Positions 1-7,734 of a DNA stretch of 64,000 nucleotides are shown one piece after another (the stretch's first letter is position 1; each line of letters begins with the position of its first letter). The notes beneath the pieces are model-generated. The model ran no database searches and was not told where the DNA came from. It saw only the letters and a list, made by a program, of their open reading frames with translations. The translations under genes and the position numbers were made by a program. The DNA comes from Alteromonadaceae bacterium 2753L.S.0a.02 (lineage in GTDB: Bacteria; Pseudomonadota; Gammaproteobacteria; Pseudomonadales; Cellvibrionaceae): positions 2,071,001 to 2,135,000 of the forward strand of contig VISH01000002.1 of NCBI GenBank assembly GCA_007827375.1, in the 5' to 3' direction.

Positions 1-44
1 CAATGGAAGAGCCTGAAAAGTCATTTGCACCAGTTTACGCATAA
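1..44 (+). CDS. nifS: NifS cysteine desulfurase, C-terminal tail only
   Basis: Only the last 13 codons and the stop lie in the window (reading frame from base 3, TAA at 42-44). The tail reads EEPEKSFAPVYA, which closely resembles the C-terminus of Azotobacter NifS as I remember it (EDPGKAFAPVYG). NifS is the PLP enzyme that takes sulphur from cysteine for nitrogenase Fe-S clusters. Its position directly before nifV matches the usual gammaproteobacterial order nifU-nifS-nifV. The identification rests on a short peptide plus gene order. A second open frame (1-51) is less likely. Confidence 0.72.
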   Translation, partial: MEEPEKSFAPVYA

Positions 45-155
45 ATTGTAAAGAGTTTCCTCCTAGGGCTGATAAGCTGCTATCCCAACGGCAGCTTTGA
101 GGCCCATTATTCATAGAGTTATCCTCTCTTACCTGCGCTCAACCGAGTGATATTC

Positions 156-187
156 AGCCGCTATTTTTAGCGGCTTTTTTTATTTTT
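156..187 (+). terminator. Rho-independent terminator after nifS
   Basis: AGCCGCTA (156-163), loop TTTT, TAGCGGCT (168-175), followed by a T-rich run. This is a perfect 8-bp stem. It separates nifS from nifV, which agrees with nifV having its own promoter further down. Confidence 0.85.
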
Positions 188-274
188 GGTTGTAGTGTTC
201 TCAGTATCGGCAAGCTCTTTGCTCACTGTTGGCAACTTTCATTCAAAGGTGTGTGCACTCGTGTGAAATGGTTG

Positions 275-290
275 TGTCGTATTAACGACA
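275..290 (+). promoter_or_regulatory. NifA upstream activator site for nifV
   Basis: Exact TGT-N10-ACA (TGT 275-277, ACA 288-290), the known NifA binding consensus, set in the larger dyad TGTCGT-ATTA-ACGACA. Its centre lies about 127 bp before the start site predicted from the -24/-12 element at 383-398. That is a usual distance for an enhancer acting on sigma-54 polymerase. Confidence 0.75.
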
Positions 291-382
291 ATTGCGCTTG
301 CTTGTCGTGTTTGGTTTTTCATTACACATCTACAATCTTTGTAACATGTTGAAATTTAAAGGAAAAATATTTTTTATGGAGG

Positions 383-398
383 GGGTACAAGTTTTGCT
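383..398 (+). promoter_or_regulatory. Sigma-54 (-24/-12) promoter of the nifV operon
   Basis: GGGTACAAGTTTTGCT carries GG (384-385), exactly 10 bases, then GC (396-397), with a perfect TTGCT -12 half. Transcription should start near 409, about 57 bp before the nifV start codon. The NifA site upstream supports nitrogen-regulated expression of nifV and the closely packed genes up to clpX. Confidence 0.72.
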
Positions 399-465
399 CT
401 TAAGTAAATAGCAAAGTTAATAGCAGTTACAGATTATTAACTGAGTATTACAGAAGGTGAGCAAT

Positions 466-1614
466 ATGAATGCTGTTGTGATCGACGATACAACTCTACG
501 AGATGGCGAACAAAGTGCCGGGGTTGCGTTTACAGCGGAAGAAAAAATTGCGATAGCACAGCACTTGGTGGAAACCGGTGTTACTGAGCTGGAAGTCGGC
601 ATTCCAGCGATGGGCGAAGAAGAGTGCGATGTAATTCGCGCAATTGCCGCGCTAAACCTGCCCGCCACCATGCTCGCATGGTGCCGTTTAAATGATTTTG
701 ATTTGTCGGCCGCGCTAACTACCCAAGTTCAGATGGTGGACCTTTCTGTTCCCGCGTCCGATCAGCATATCGCAAAAAAATTGCAAAAAAATCGCCAATG
801 GGTCCTGGCGGAGATTGCGCGTTTGGTTCCAATCGCTCGCTCTCATGGTTTGGAGGTGTGTATTGGCTGTGAAGATGCGTCACGAGCAGACCCCGAATTT
901 TTACTCCGCATTGCCGAAACCGCGGCAGACGCCGGAGCATTGCGAATTCGTTATGCAGATACTCTCGGTATTTTAGAACCCTTTGGCGTATTTGAAAGAA
1001 TCGCACAGCTGCGCGCGCGCACTGACCTTCAAATCGAAATGCATGCGCACGATGATTACGGCCTTGCAACTTCAAACACCTTGGCTTCGGTGAAGGCCGG
1101 CGCCACCCATATAAATACGACAGTTAACGGTCTCGGTGAGCGTGCCGGCAATGCGCCCTTTGAAGAATGTGTACTTGCTCTTAAAAATTTACACAATATC
1201 GATACCGGTATAGACGCCCGCAAAATTCCCGCACTTTCCATCCTTGTTGAAAAAGCTTCTGGCCGTGCGGTGAGTTGGCAAAAAAGCGTCGTGGGCGAGG
1301 GCGTCTTTACCCATGAATCCGGTATACACGTTGATGGCTTAATTAAAGACCGCAAGAATTACGAAGGTCTAAATCCCGAAGACCTTGGTCGAGCACACAG
1401 TTTGGTGCTCGGCAAACATTCTGGCTCAAGATTGCTGTTGTCTTCCTATCGTGAGCTGGGTATTACCTTGAGCGAATTAGAAGCAAGCAGTTTGCTGGCT
1501 CGGGTAAGACGATTTTCAACTGAGCAAAAACGCGGTCCCACTCGCGGCGAACTTTTTGTTTTTTATGAAGAATTGCACGGCCATTACACGCTTTACGCAG
1601 GAGGCAAGCAATGA
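466..1614 (+). CDS. nifV: Homocitrate synthase NifV
   Basis: NifV condenses acetyl-CoA with 2-oxoglutarate to give homocitrate, the organic acid of the nitrogenase FeMo-cofactor. The 382-residue protein has the HMGL-like/isopropylmalate synthase signature DDTTLRDGEQ (7-16), the metal-binding HAH motif (193-195, in MHAHDDYG), and the NTTVNGLGERAGNA motif. ATG 466 is chosen because AGAAGG lies 6-12 bases before it; the in-frame GTG at 457 overlaps that ribosome site. It is the first gene after a NifA/sigma-54 promoter and overlaps cysE by ATGA. Leucine-pathway or lysine-pathway homologues are alternatives in general, but the nif setting makes NifV the clear choice. Confidence 0.95.
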   Translation: MNAVVIDDTTLRDGEQSAGVAFTAEEKIAIAQHLVETGVTELEVGIPAMGEEECDVIRAIAALNLPATMLAWCRLNDFDLSAALTTQVQMVDLSVPASDQHIAKKLQKNRQWVLAEIARLVPIARSHGLEVCIGCEDASRADPEFLLRIAETAADAGALRIRYADTLGILEPFGVFERIAQLRARTDLQIEMHAHDDYGLATSNTLASVKAGATHINTTVNGLGERAGNAPFEECVLALKNLHNIDTGIDARKIPALSILVEKASGRAVSWQKSVVGEGVFTHESGIHVDGLIKDRKNYEGLNPEDLGRAHSLVLGKHSGSRLLLSSYRELGITLSELEASSLLARVRRFSTEQKRGPTRGELFVFYEELHGHYTLYAGGKQ

Positions 1615-2441
1615 ACACTCCATCCGAAAATATAACGACCATTGATTCCGAAGTGGATACATCCACTGAAACACAAAAATTGCCATCCTTGTGGCAACAG
1701 TGGCGAGAGGATGTAAATTGCGTTTTCGATCGAGATCCCGCAGCGCGTGGTATCTTAGAGGTCTTAACGACCTATCCTGGCGTACATGCTTTATTGCTTC
1801 ATCGGGTGAGCGCCCGGCTTTGGCGAAGTGGTTGGCTGTATTTCGCGCGCTTACTTTCTTTCATCGCACGTCTAGTCAGCAATGTAGATATACATCCGGG
1901 TGCCCGCATTGGTAAGCGTTTGTTTATTGACCACGGCGCTTGCGTGGTGATAGGTGAAACGGCGGTGATTGGCGATGATGTCACTCTGTACCATGGCGTG
2001 ACCCTGGGTGGTACAACCTGGAATAAAGGCAAGCGGCACCCAACACTGGGTAACGGCGTGCTGGTAGGCACAGGCGCGAAAATTCTTGGCCCAATTACCA
2101 TAGGTAATCAGGTACGTGTCGGTGCCAATTCCGTTGTCGTGCAGGATATTCCCGAAGGTGTCACCGTTGTGGGCATTCCCGGGCGGGTGGTTAACGTCGC
2201 AAAATCCGAAGGCGATTTTGCACACGGTATTAATCTCAATCATCACCTCATTCCTGACCCTGTTGGTAAAGCTATCAGTTGTTTGCTCGAGCGGATTGAT
2301 GCTTTGGAAGGGCGCTTAAAGCAGGTTGCCGAAGAGTCTGTGTGCCAATACAGCGCATTACAAGAAGAGTGTGAGCCTGATAATGAATTTTGTTCGGAAT
2401 CTTGTGCGATTGGTATGAAAATCGCTGCAGGAAAATCATAA
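1611..2441 (+). CDS. cysE: Serine O-acetyltransferase, nif-linked CysE
   Basis: It makes O-acetylserine from serine and acetyl-CoA, the step that commits serine to cysteine, and so feeds sulphur to NifS. The 276-residue protein has the N-terminal helical SATase region (about 30-95) and then hexapeptide repeats of the left-handed beta-helix (DIHPGARIGKRLFIDHG, VIGETAVIGDDV, LGGTTW, VGIPGRVV). Start and nifV stop overlap (ATGA), and AGGAGG precedes the ATG. Azotobacter has a cysE copy at the same place. The C-terminal tail (about 235-276) is Cys-rich, with five cysteines, and looks unlike the catalytic core; its role is unknown. Confidence 0.92.
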   Translation: MNTPSENITTIDSEVDTSTETQKLPSLWQQWREDVNCVFDRDPAARGILEVLTTYPGVHALLLHRVSARLWRSGWLYFARLLSFIARLVSNVDIHPGARIGKRLFIDHGACVVIGETAVIGDDVTLYHGVTLGGTTWNKGKRHPTLGNGVLVGTGAKILGPITIGNQVRVGANSVVVQDIPEGVTVVGIPGRVVNVAKSEGDFAHGINLNHHLIPDPVGKAISCLLERIDALEGRLKQVAEESVCQYSALQEECEPDNEFCSESCAIGMKIAAGKS

Positions 2442-2485
2442 ATCATTGAATTATTGAACCATTATTAACGCACAGGTACAGCGTC

Positions 2486-3019
2486 ATGGATTTACAAGAA
2501 TTTAGTGCAGAAATGCTTTATTTCCAGGAGGAGATAAATCCTGAAATCGAAGCACTCGTCAATGAAGCTGCCCAGAATTATGGCCCCGAAAGTGAGAATG
2601 TGTTGAAGCGGGCCCTTCAAATCGATAGCAGTAATCTGATGGTGCTGATTGGCCTCTACCGTTTTTACTATTATCAAAATCGTTACGAGGATGGTGTGGA
2701 AATTGCTCATCAGGTTATGGATGTAGTGGGTAAGCGTATCGAGTTTCCAATGAACTGGCGCGATATCTCTATGTACTCTGTGATTAATGGTTTGACACAC
2801 TCATTCTGCCTCGTGCGTTTGTATTTTTTTGCTCTTAAAGCTGCAGGTTATTTGCATTTGCGTATGGCGAATTTTGAAGAAGGGCGGGCCATGTTGGAGA
2901 AAGTTGTAGCGATGGACAGTGCTGATCGAGTAGGTGCCCGTTTACTATTAGAAGTACTCGATAAAAACAAAGCCGATGTATTGGCGTTCCCCGGTGCAAA
3001 ACAACAGGAGGCCTGTTAA
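2486..3019 (+). CDS. TPR-like protein of unknown function in the nif operon
   Basis: This 177-residue, probably cytoplasmic protein looks all-helical with TPR-like repeats: a block around 38-80 (LKRALQIDSSNLMVLIGLYRFYY) and another around 118-160 (AAGYLHLRMANFEEGRAMLEKV). No signal peptide, metal motif or catalytic residues are visible. Its stop codon overlaps the nifW start (TAATG), so the two are probably translationally coupled. I do not recognise it as a named nif gene. A role as a helper or scaffold for NifW or NifZ during nitrogenase maturation is inference from position alone. The start has only a weak ribosome site. Confidence 0.85.
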   Translation: MDLQEFSAEMLYFQEEINPEIEALVNEAAQNYGPESENVLKRALQIDSSNLMVLIGLYRFYYYQNRYEDGVEIAHQVMDVVGKRIEFPMNWRDISMYSVINGLTHSFCLVRLYFFALKAAGYLHLRMANFEEGRAMLEKVVAMDSADRVGARLLLEVLDKNKADVLAFPGAKQQEAC

Positions 3020-3351
3020 TGACACAGTTTGAACTCGAAGAAGATATGGATGAACTCAGCTCAGCTGAAGATTTCCTCAATTATTTTGGCATTGAATACG
3101 ATCAAACTGTCGTACATGTCAATCGCCTTCATATCATGCAGCGTTATCACGACTATCTGGAAAAGGCCAGTGAGTCTGTTGAAGCGGCTGAAACGCAAGA
3201 AGATTTGGTGAAAATCCATAAAGCCCTGCTGGAGCAATCGTATATCGATTTCGTGAACTCAGATGCGGCAACAGAAAAGGTTTTAAAGATTTACAAAATG
3301 TCGGAACCTCAAACGACATTTGTTTCGGTAGAACAACTTTTGGGGCAGTAA
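3019..3351 (+). CDS. nifW: Nitrogenase stabilising/protective protein NifW
   Basis: NifW associates with the MoFe protein and protects or matures it, especially under oxygen. The 110-residue length and the N-terminal DELSSAEDFLNYFGIEYD segment (10-27), followed by VVHVNRLHIMQRYHDYL, are typical of the family. It is coupled by a TAATG overlap to the preceding TPR-like gene and lies 3 bases before nifZ, inside the nifV-led operon. AGGAGG sits just before the start, within the end of the upstream gene. Confidence 0.95.
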   Translation: MTQFELEEDMDELSSAEDFLNYFGIEYDQTVVHVNRLHIMQRYHDYLEKASESVEAAETQEDLVKIHKALLEQSYIDFVNSDAATEKVLKIYKMSEPQTTFVSVEQLLGQ

Positions 3352-3354
3352 GTT

Positions 3355-3795
3355 ATGCAACCAGCCTTCGAATATGGTACTGAGGTTAGAGTAATCCGAA
3401 ATGTACGAAATGATGGCACCTACCCCGGGATGGAGGTGGGAGAACTTTTAGTTAAACGCGGCGCGGTCGGCTGTATTTACGACGTCGGCTCCTACCTTCA
3501 AGATCAGGTTATTTACCGCGTACATTTTTTGGATGAAGCGAAAACGGTAGGCTGCCGTGAGGAAGAGCTCATATTGGCGAGTGATCCTTGGGTGCCCAAC
3601 AAATATGAGTTTAACCAAAAAGTTGAAACCATTGTGCCGATTAAAGTCGATGGTGAAGTTATTGTCGAACAAGGGACTGTGGGGCTGGTGATGAAAATCT
3701 TGCGCGATTCTGAAAAAGGCGTAGTCAATTACCATGTACATTTTCAAAATCGTATGTTCCAAATGCCGGAAGTTGCATTAAAAGAACCCGCATAA
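3355..3795 (+). CDS. nifZ: Nitrogenase maturation protein NifZ
   Basis: NifZ acts in P-cluster assembly of the MoFe protein, together with NifH. The 146-residue protein shows two copies of the NifZ fold: one at about 5-62 (FEYGTEVRVI ... VIYRVHFLDE) and one at about 83-135 (YEFNQKVETI ... VNYHVHFQNR). Each has a central G-x-V-G turn and ends in Y-x-V-H-F. It starts 3 bases after nifW and is followed 11 bases later by nifM. Confidence 0.93.
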   Translation: MQPAFEYGTEVRVIRNVRNDGTYPGMEVGELLVKRGAVGCIYDVGSYLQDQVIYRVHFLDEAKTVGCREEELILASDPWVPNKYEFNQKVETIVPIKVDGEVIVEQGTVGLVMKILRDSEKGVVNYHVHFQNRMFQMPEVALKEPA

Positions 3796-3806
3796 AGGAA
3801 ACAGAG

Positions 3807-4688
3807 ATGTCAGAAAATCCAGACATTGCTTTTCAACTGTTTAAAGTTGCCCAGGAAAAATACGGCGAATCGATTGATGCGCTCGAAAAATCCCAGTATG
3901 ACGATGCAGTGCGTATTGCCCAGCGTAAAATTCGAATCGAGGAAGCCGTGCTCTCCAGCGAAACAGCCGCCAAAGTCACCGTACCGAGCACCCAGGTAGA
4001 AGAGGTCTTCGGGGAGATCCGTGGCCGCTACGAAGATGATGCAGATTTTGTCGCCGATATTCAGCGTGTGGGTATTGATGAAGATTTTTTTTACAAAGCG
4101 CTTTCTCGCGAGTTGCACGTAGAAGCCGTACTTGATTTCGTCGGTAGCGATTTCGAAACGGTAACAGAGACAGAGGTGAGCCTCTACTACTACATGAATG
4201 TCAGCCGTTTTAATCAGCCTGAAATTCGCACAGCGAGTCACATCCTGGTAACGATTAATGAAAGCAACCCCGAAAACACTCGGGAAGCATCGTTCAAAAA
4301 GATTTCGCAAATTGCAGGGCGTCTGCGTAAAAAATCAGATCGATTTGAAGAGCAGGCCCTAAAACATTCTGAATGTCCGACTTCCATGCAAGGCGGTCTG
4401 CTGGGCAAAGTTAAGCGCGGTATGCTCTACCCTGAAATCGAAGCAGTGTTATTCGATATGAAGGTCGGAGAGCTTAGCCAGATTGTGGAGTCGCCCCTTG
4501 GGTTCCACCTGGTGCGTTGTGACGAAGTTCAGGAGGCAGGCACGTTGCCCCTGCAGGAGGTTTACCCCCGATTGTTGGAGTTTCTAGAAAACCGCAAGCG
4601 CAAGCAACGTCAGCGACATTGGCTTGAAGGAATTCTACACACTAACAACGATCATCAATATACAAGTGGAGAGGCTGTCAATGGCTAA
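3807..4688 (+). CDS. nifM: NifM, PpiC-type peptidyl-prolyl isomerase
   Basis: NifM is the prolyl isomerase needed to fold and activate the nitrogenase Fe protein NifH. The 293-residue protein has a helical N-terminal part (about 1-130) and a parvulin domain (about 138-260) with TASHILVTI, MQGGLLGKVKRGM and SPLGFHLVRCDEV. AAGGAAAC precedes the ATG. The end overlaps the clpX start by 8 bases (ATGGCTAA), which suggests coupled translation. No signal peptide, as expected for a cytoplasmic protein. Confidence 0.94.
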   Translation: MSENPDIAFQLFKVAQEKYGESIDALEKSQYDDAVRIAQRKIRIEEAVLSSETAAKVTVPSTQVEEVFGEIRGRYEDDADFVADIQRVGIDEDFFYKALSRELHVEAVLDFVGSDFETVTETEVSLYYYMNVSRFNQPEIRTASHILVTINESNPENTREASFKKISQIAGRLRKKSDRFEEQALKHSECPTSMQGGLLGKVKRGMLYPEIEAVLFDMKVGELSQIVESPLGFHLVRCDEVQEAGTLPLQEVYPRLLEFLENRKRKQRQRHWLEGILHTNNDHQYTSGEAVNG

Positions 4689-5979
4689 TCAGGATTCAAT
4701 ACATTGTTCGTTTTGCGGCGTTGAAAAAAGCGCACAGGTTCCCCTAATTTCAGGTAATGAAGGGCGGATCTGCGAAGCTTGCGTCAAACTTGCACATCAG
4801 GTTGTCACCAGTTGGGGGCATACTCAAAAGAACAATGCATTAAATCCGCAGCTGCGCACACCTGAAGCGATTAAAAAACATCTAGATGATTTTGTGATTG
4901 GTCAGGAACAAGCAAAAGAGACGCTTGCTATTGCTGTTTACAACCACTACCTGCGTTTGATGAACACTCGCAAGGAATCATTGGATGATGACGAGGCCAA
5001 CGTTGAGCTTGAAAAATCCAATGTACTGATGGTCGGCCCTTCAGGTACCGGTAAGACACTGATTGTACGTAGTTTGGCAAAAATTCTTGGTGTGCCCTTT
5101 GTCTCTGCCGACGCTACCTCTCTTACCCAGGCCGGTTACGTGGGTGATGACGTCGATACCATCATTAATCGCCTTTTGGACGCGGCCGAAGGCGATGTGA
5201 AACAAGCACAGTGGGGAATTGTGTATATCGATGAGATCGATAAAATCGCTCGTCGCGGCGGTGGTACCGCGAATGTGCGTGATGTGTCCGGTGAGGGCGT
5301 TCAGCAGGCCTTATTGAAACTGGTCGAGGGCACAGAACAGAAAGTTTCCAAATCGGGCCGTCGCCGTGAAGGTAATGAAGATGTCATCGTGGATACGCGC
5401 AACATCCTGTTTATCGTCGGTGGTGCTTTTCCGGGGCTGGAAGAAGTTATTTGTAATCGCGTTAAGCCTCGGGATACCAGTATTGGCTTCCACTCACGTG
5501 CGGAGCAAAGCAACCCGGATGTTAACGAACTACTCGAGAATTTGTTGCCCGATGACCTCCAGGGTTTTGGCTTGATTCCCGAATTTATTGGTCGCTTTCC
5601 CATAACCACCTTTTTACAGGCCTTGGATGTGGATGCACTTTTGCGGATACTTACAGAACCAAAAAATGCCTTGGTAAAACAGTTCCGTCAGTTGTTCGCC
5701 TATCAAGGCAAAACTTTGGAAGTTACCGATCGTGCCTTACATCACATTGCTCAAGAGGCGGTCGACCGTAACACTGGCGCGCGAGGCTTGCGGTCAGTGA
5801 TGGAAGCAGCATTGCACAAGACCATGTTCGATATGCCATCTCAACCAGGGTTGCGTGGTTGTATTCTCGATGTTGAAGGCGAGGCCCAGGACAAGGCACT
5901 GATGGTGCGTCACAACTTTGACGATGTAGACAATACGACAGAAGCCGCAGACGTGGTCGAAAATTCAGCATCCCTGTGA
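4681..5979 (+). CDS. clpX: nif-linked ClpX ATPase (second ClpX copy)
   Basis: This is an AAA+ unfoldase of the ClpX family, 432 residues. It has an N-terminal zinc finger (C9, C12, C31, C34), Walker A GPSGTGKT (about 119-126), Walker B IVYIDEID, and the IGF loop (in DTSIGFHSR) that docks ClpX on ClpP. Docking on ClpP is therefore possible. GGAGAGG before ATG 4681 decides the start; the frame is open back to 4624. The housekeeping clpX is at 45443, next to clpP. Azotobacter also has a nif-linked clpX at this place. Likely role, by inference: turnover or remodelling of nitrogenase or NifB/NifE-type assembly proteins under nif control. Confidence 0.93.
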   Translation: MANQDSIHCSFCGVEKSAQVPLISGNEGRICEACVKLAHQVVTSWGHTQKNNALNPQLRTPEAIKKHLDDFVIGQEQAKETLAIAVYNHYLRLMNTRKESLDDDEANVELEKSNVLMVGPSGTGKTLIVRSLAKILGVPFVSADATSLTQAGYVGDDVDTIINRLLDAAEGDVKQAQWGIVYIDEIDKIARRGGGTANVRDVSGEGVQQALLKLVEGTEQKVSKSGRRREGNEDVIVDTRNILFIVGGAFPGLEEVICNRVKPRDTSIGFHSRAEQSNPDVNELLENLLPDDLQGFGLIPEFIGRFPITTFLQALDVDALLRILTEPKNALVKQFRQLFAYQGKTLEVTDRALHHIAQEAVDRNTGARGLRSVMEAALHKTMFDMPSQPGLRGCILDVEGEAQDKALMVRHNFDDVDNTTEAADVVENSASL

Positions 5980-5988
5980 TGCTTCCTT

Positions 5989-6022
5989 CCCGACAATTGT
6001 TCTAAAAGCGACAATTGTCGGG
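5989..6022. promoter_or_regulatory. 12-bp inverted repeat holding a NifA site
   Basis: CCCGACAATTGT (5989-6000) and its exact reverse complement ACAATTGTCGGG (6011-6022) flank a 10-base spacer. At the inner edge they form TGT-N10-ACA (5998-6013), an exact NifA upstream site. As RNA it could also end clpX transcripts, although no T-run follows. It centres about 147 bp before the predicted nifF start site. Confidence 0.7.
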
Positions 6023-6041
6023 TCTCCACAGCCAATCAAAT

Positions 6042-6057
6042 TGTAAGGTTATCGACA
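6042..6057 (+). promoter_or_regulatory. Second NifA upstream site for nifF
   Basis: TGT-N10-ACA (TGT 6042-6044, ACA 6055-6057), an exact match to the NifA consensus. It lies 44 bp centre-to-centre from the first site (about four helical turns) and about 103 bp before the predicted nifF transcription start. Confidence 0.65.
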
Positions 6058-6126
6058 GCTTACTTGTCGATCAATCAAAACACGTTAAGAATCAATAGGT
6101 TATTCGCGGCTCCAAAGCGCTCATTG

Positions 6127-6142
6127 TGGCTTGGATTCTGCT
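6127..6142 (+). promoter_or_regulatory. Sigma-54 promoter of nifF
   Basis: TGGCTTGGATTCTGCT has TGG (6127-6129), ten bases from GG to GC, and GC (6140-6141). It differs from the TGGCACG-N4-TTGCT consensus at three places. Two NifA sites lie upstream and nifF starts about 50 bp downstream. Confidence 0.65.
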
Positions 6143-6191
6143 CTATTGGATGTGACCTATAAAAAACGATCTGAACTATCAGGAGTAGAGC

Positions 6192-6734
6192 ATGGCAAAG
6201 ATAGGCATATTTTTCGGTTCTAACACCGGCAATACCCGCAAAATCGCAAAGCTGATCAAAAAGCGTTTTGATGATGAGTTAATGTCAAAGCCCGTTAACG
6301 TTAACCGTGTTGAAGTCGAAGAGTTCGCCTCTTATGAGTATTTAATTTTGGGAACACCTACCTTAGGCGAGGGTGAGTTACCTGGGCTTTCTTCTGATTG
6401 TGAAAATGAAAGCTGGGAAGAGTTTCTACCCAAAATTGAAGAAGTTGATTTCACCGGCAAAACCGTAGCTATATATGGCTTAGGTGATCAAGTGGGGTAT
6501 CCCGATGAGTTTGTTGACGCGATGATCGAAATATACGATTTCGTAAAAGAGCGTGGGGCAACTGTCGTGGGTGCTTGGCCAACCGAAGGTTATGAGTTTG
6601 AACACTCAGAATCGATTGTTGATGATCAGTTTGTTGGTTTAGTACTGGATCAGGATAACCAAAGCAGCATGTCTGAAGAGCGTTTGGCGACCTGGTTAAA
6701 CCAAATTGCTGCGGATTTTGGGTTACCCCTCTAA
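6192..6734 (+). CDS. nifF: Flavodoxin NifF
   Basis: NifF is an FMN protein that passes electrons to the nitrogenase Fe protein. The 180-residue length and the extra loop near 118-140 (AWPTEGYEFEHSESIVDDQ) mark it as a long-chain flavodoxin. The phosphate-binding loop is GSNTGNTRKIAK (9-20), and the FMN-contact segments GTPTLGEGELPG and YGLGDQVGYPDEF are present. AGGAG precedes the start. Its own NifA/sigma-54 promoter supports a nif role rather than a general flavodoxin. Confidence 0.94.
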   Translation: MAKIGIFFGSNTGNTRKIAKLIKKRFDDELMSKPVNVNRVEVEEFASYEYLILGTPTLGEGELPGLSSDCENESWEEFLPKIEEVDFTGKTVAIYGLGDQVGYPDEFVDAMIEIYDFVKERGATVVGAWPTEGYEFEHSESIVDDQFVGLVLDQDNQSSMSEERLATWLNQIAADFGLPL

Positions 6735-6742
6735 GCTACCAA

Positions 6743-6778
6743 TTTCGCCACTCCAGGATTAAGGTGCGAGTGGCGAAA
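6743..6778. terminator. Hairpin after nifF
   Basis: TTTCGCCACTC (6743-6753) pairs perfectly with GAGTGGCGAAA (6768-6778), an 11-bp stem just after the nifF stop. No clear T-run follows on the plus strand, so termination efficiency is uncertain. Confidence 0.55.
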
Positions 6779-7734
6779 ATATAAACAATTTCGTCGAATT
6801 AAGATGGGCGGCGTTGTTTATCACATCGAATTTTATCGAGTCTACACCCGAAACCTTGTACATTCGATCGGAAGCTACACTGTTCTTTCTTCCTATCCGA
6901 TATACAAGCTTGTGATCATTTGTAAATCGAACAAATTGATTTCGTAACATTTAGTGCGAAGCTCTATCTTTCGCTATCTGAATGTGTCAGGTCAGCGTGT
7001 CTTTGAATTGCCTGATAACCTTCCAAATTTGATCGCCAGTCGTGTTGCTGCATTTTTCTGGTATGCAACAGGTTGGAGGTTTCTCCTGAAAAGTATCACC
7101 AAATCTTCAGCGATACTCGATTGTGCTTAACCCTCGTTATTGTCCGTTTGGCCACCAAGCAAAAATATTTAACGGCTGCAATTCCGTTTTCAAATCCAGT
7201 TTATATTTTTGGGTTTGTTTTTTTGGGTATAGCTACTCAATGAGGATTAGATTGTGAATTGCACGAAACAATTGTTTGAAAAACTATGCGTTAATGAATA
7301 CATTGCTGTTTTGGGTGCTTTTCATCGCAAAAATATAACCTGCTATCGCTTGCTTCTCTGATATGTGCACTGTTTCTCAAAAAGATACATAACATGTTTA
7401 GTAATTTTCTTGTCTCTCATAATTAGTATGACTATAAATTAGTCACATTGAGAAAAAAGTTGCGTGCAATTGTAAATTTTTTCTAGAAAAATGTAGTTGA
7501 CGGATTTAATCGCGTGGTACTTTTTACGTGATGTATTCATTATTTGCTTGTATGCAAATTAATCTTCAGACTCATCTTGATCCAGTATTCGCAGAATCTT
7601 TGACTAAAAGTCCTTTCCTAAGCAAACTTGTTTTCGCAGATAAAAAAAACGCAAAACAAATCAACAATAATCGGTTTTTCACCGAAAGCATGCTTAATTC
7701 ATCCATCAGTAATAATACTAAGGAGTATCACCCA
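6779..7734. other. AT-rich intergenic region before the xylanase gene
   Basis: About 950 bases without a convincing gene. It holds a 17-bp dyad TGACTA-N5-TAGTCA at 7429-7445 that might be an operator for the xylanase gene. The open frame continues upstream from 7735 to 7528, but that part has no signal peptide and no ribosome site. I see no RNA gene. Confidence 0.5.

Noticed and set aside
1..51. Alternative frame from base 1 ending TAA at 49-51
   Set aside because: The frame ending at 44 fits the known NifS C-terminus; this one has no family match.
208..223. CGGCAAGCTCTTTGCT, another GG-N10-GC sigma-54-like match before nifV
   Set aside because: The NifA site at 275-290 lies downstream of it, whereas an enhancer should be upstream. 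The element at 383-398 fits the spacing better.
7528..7734. 69-codon extension at the front of the xylanase frame
   Set aside because: No ribosome site, and it would bury the signal peptide. AAGGAG lies just before ATG 7735.
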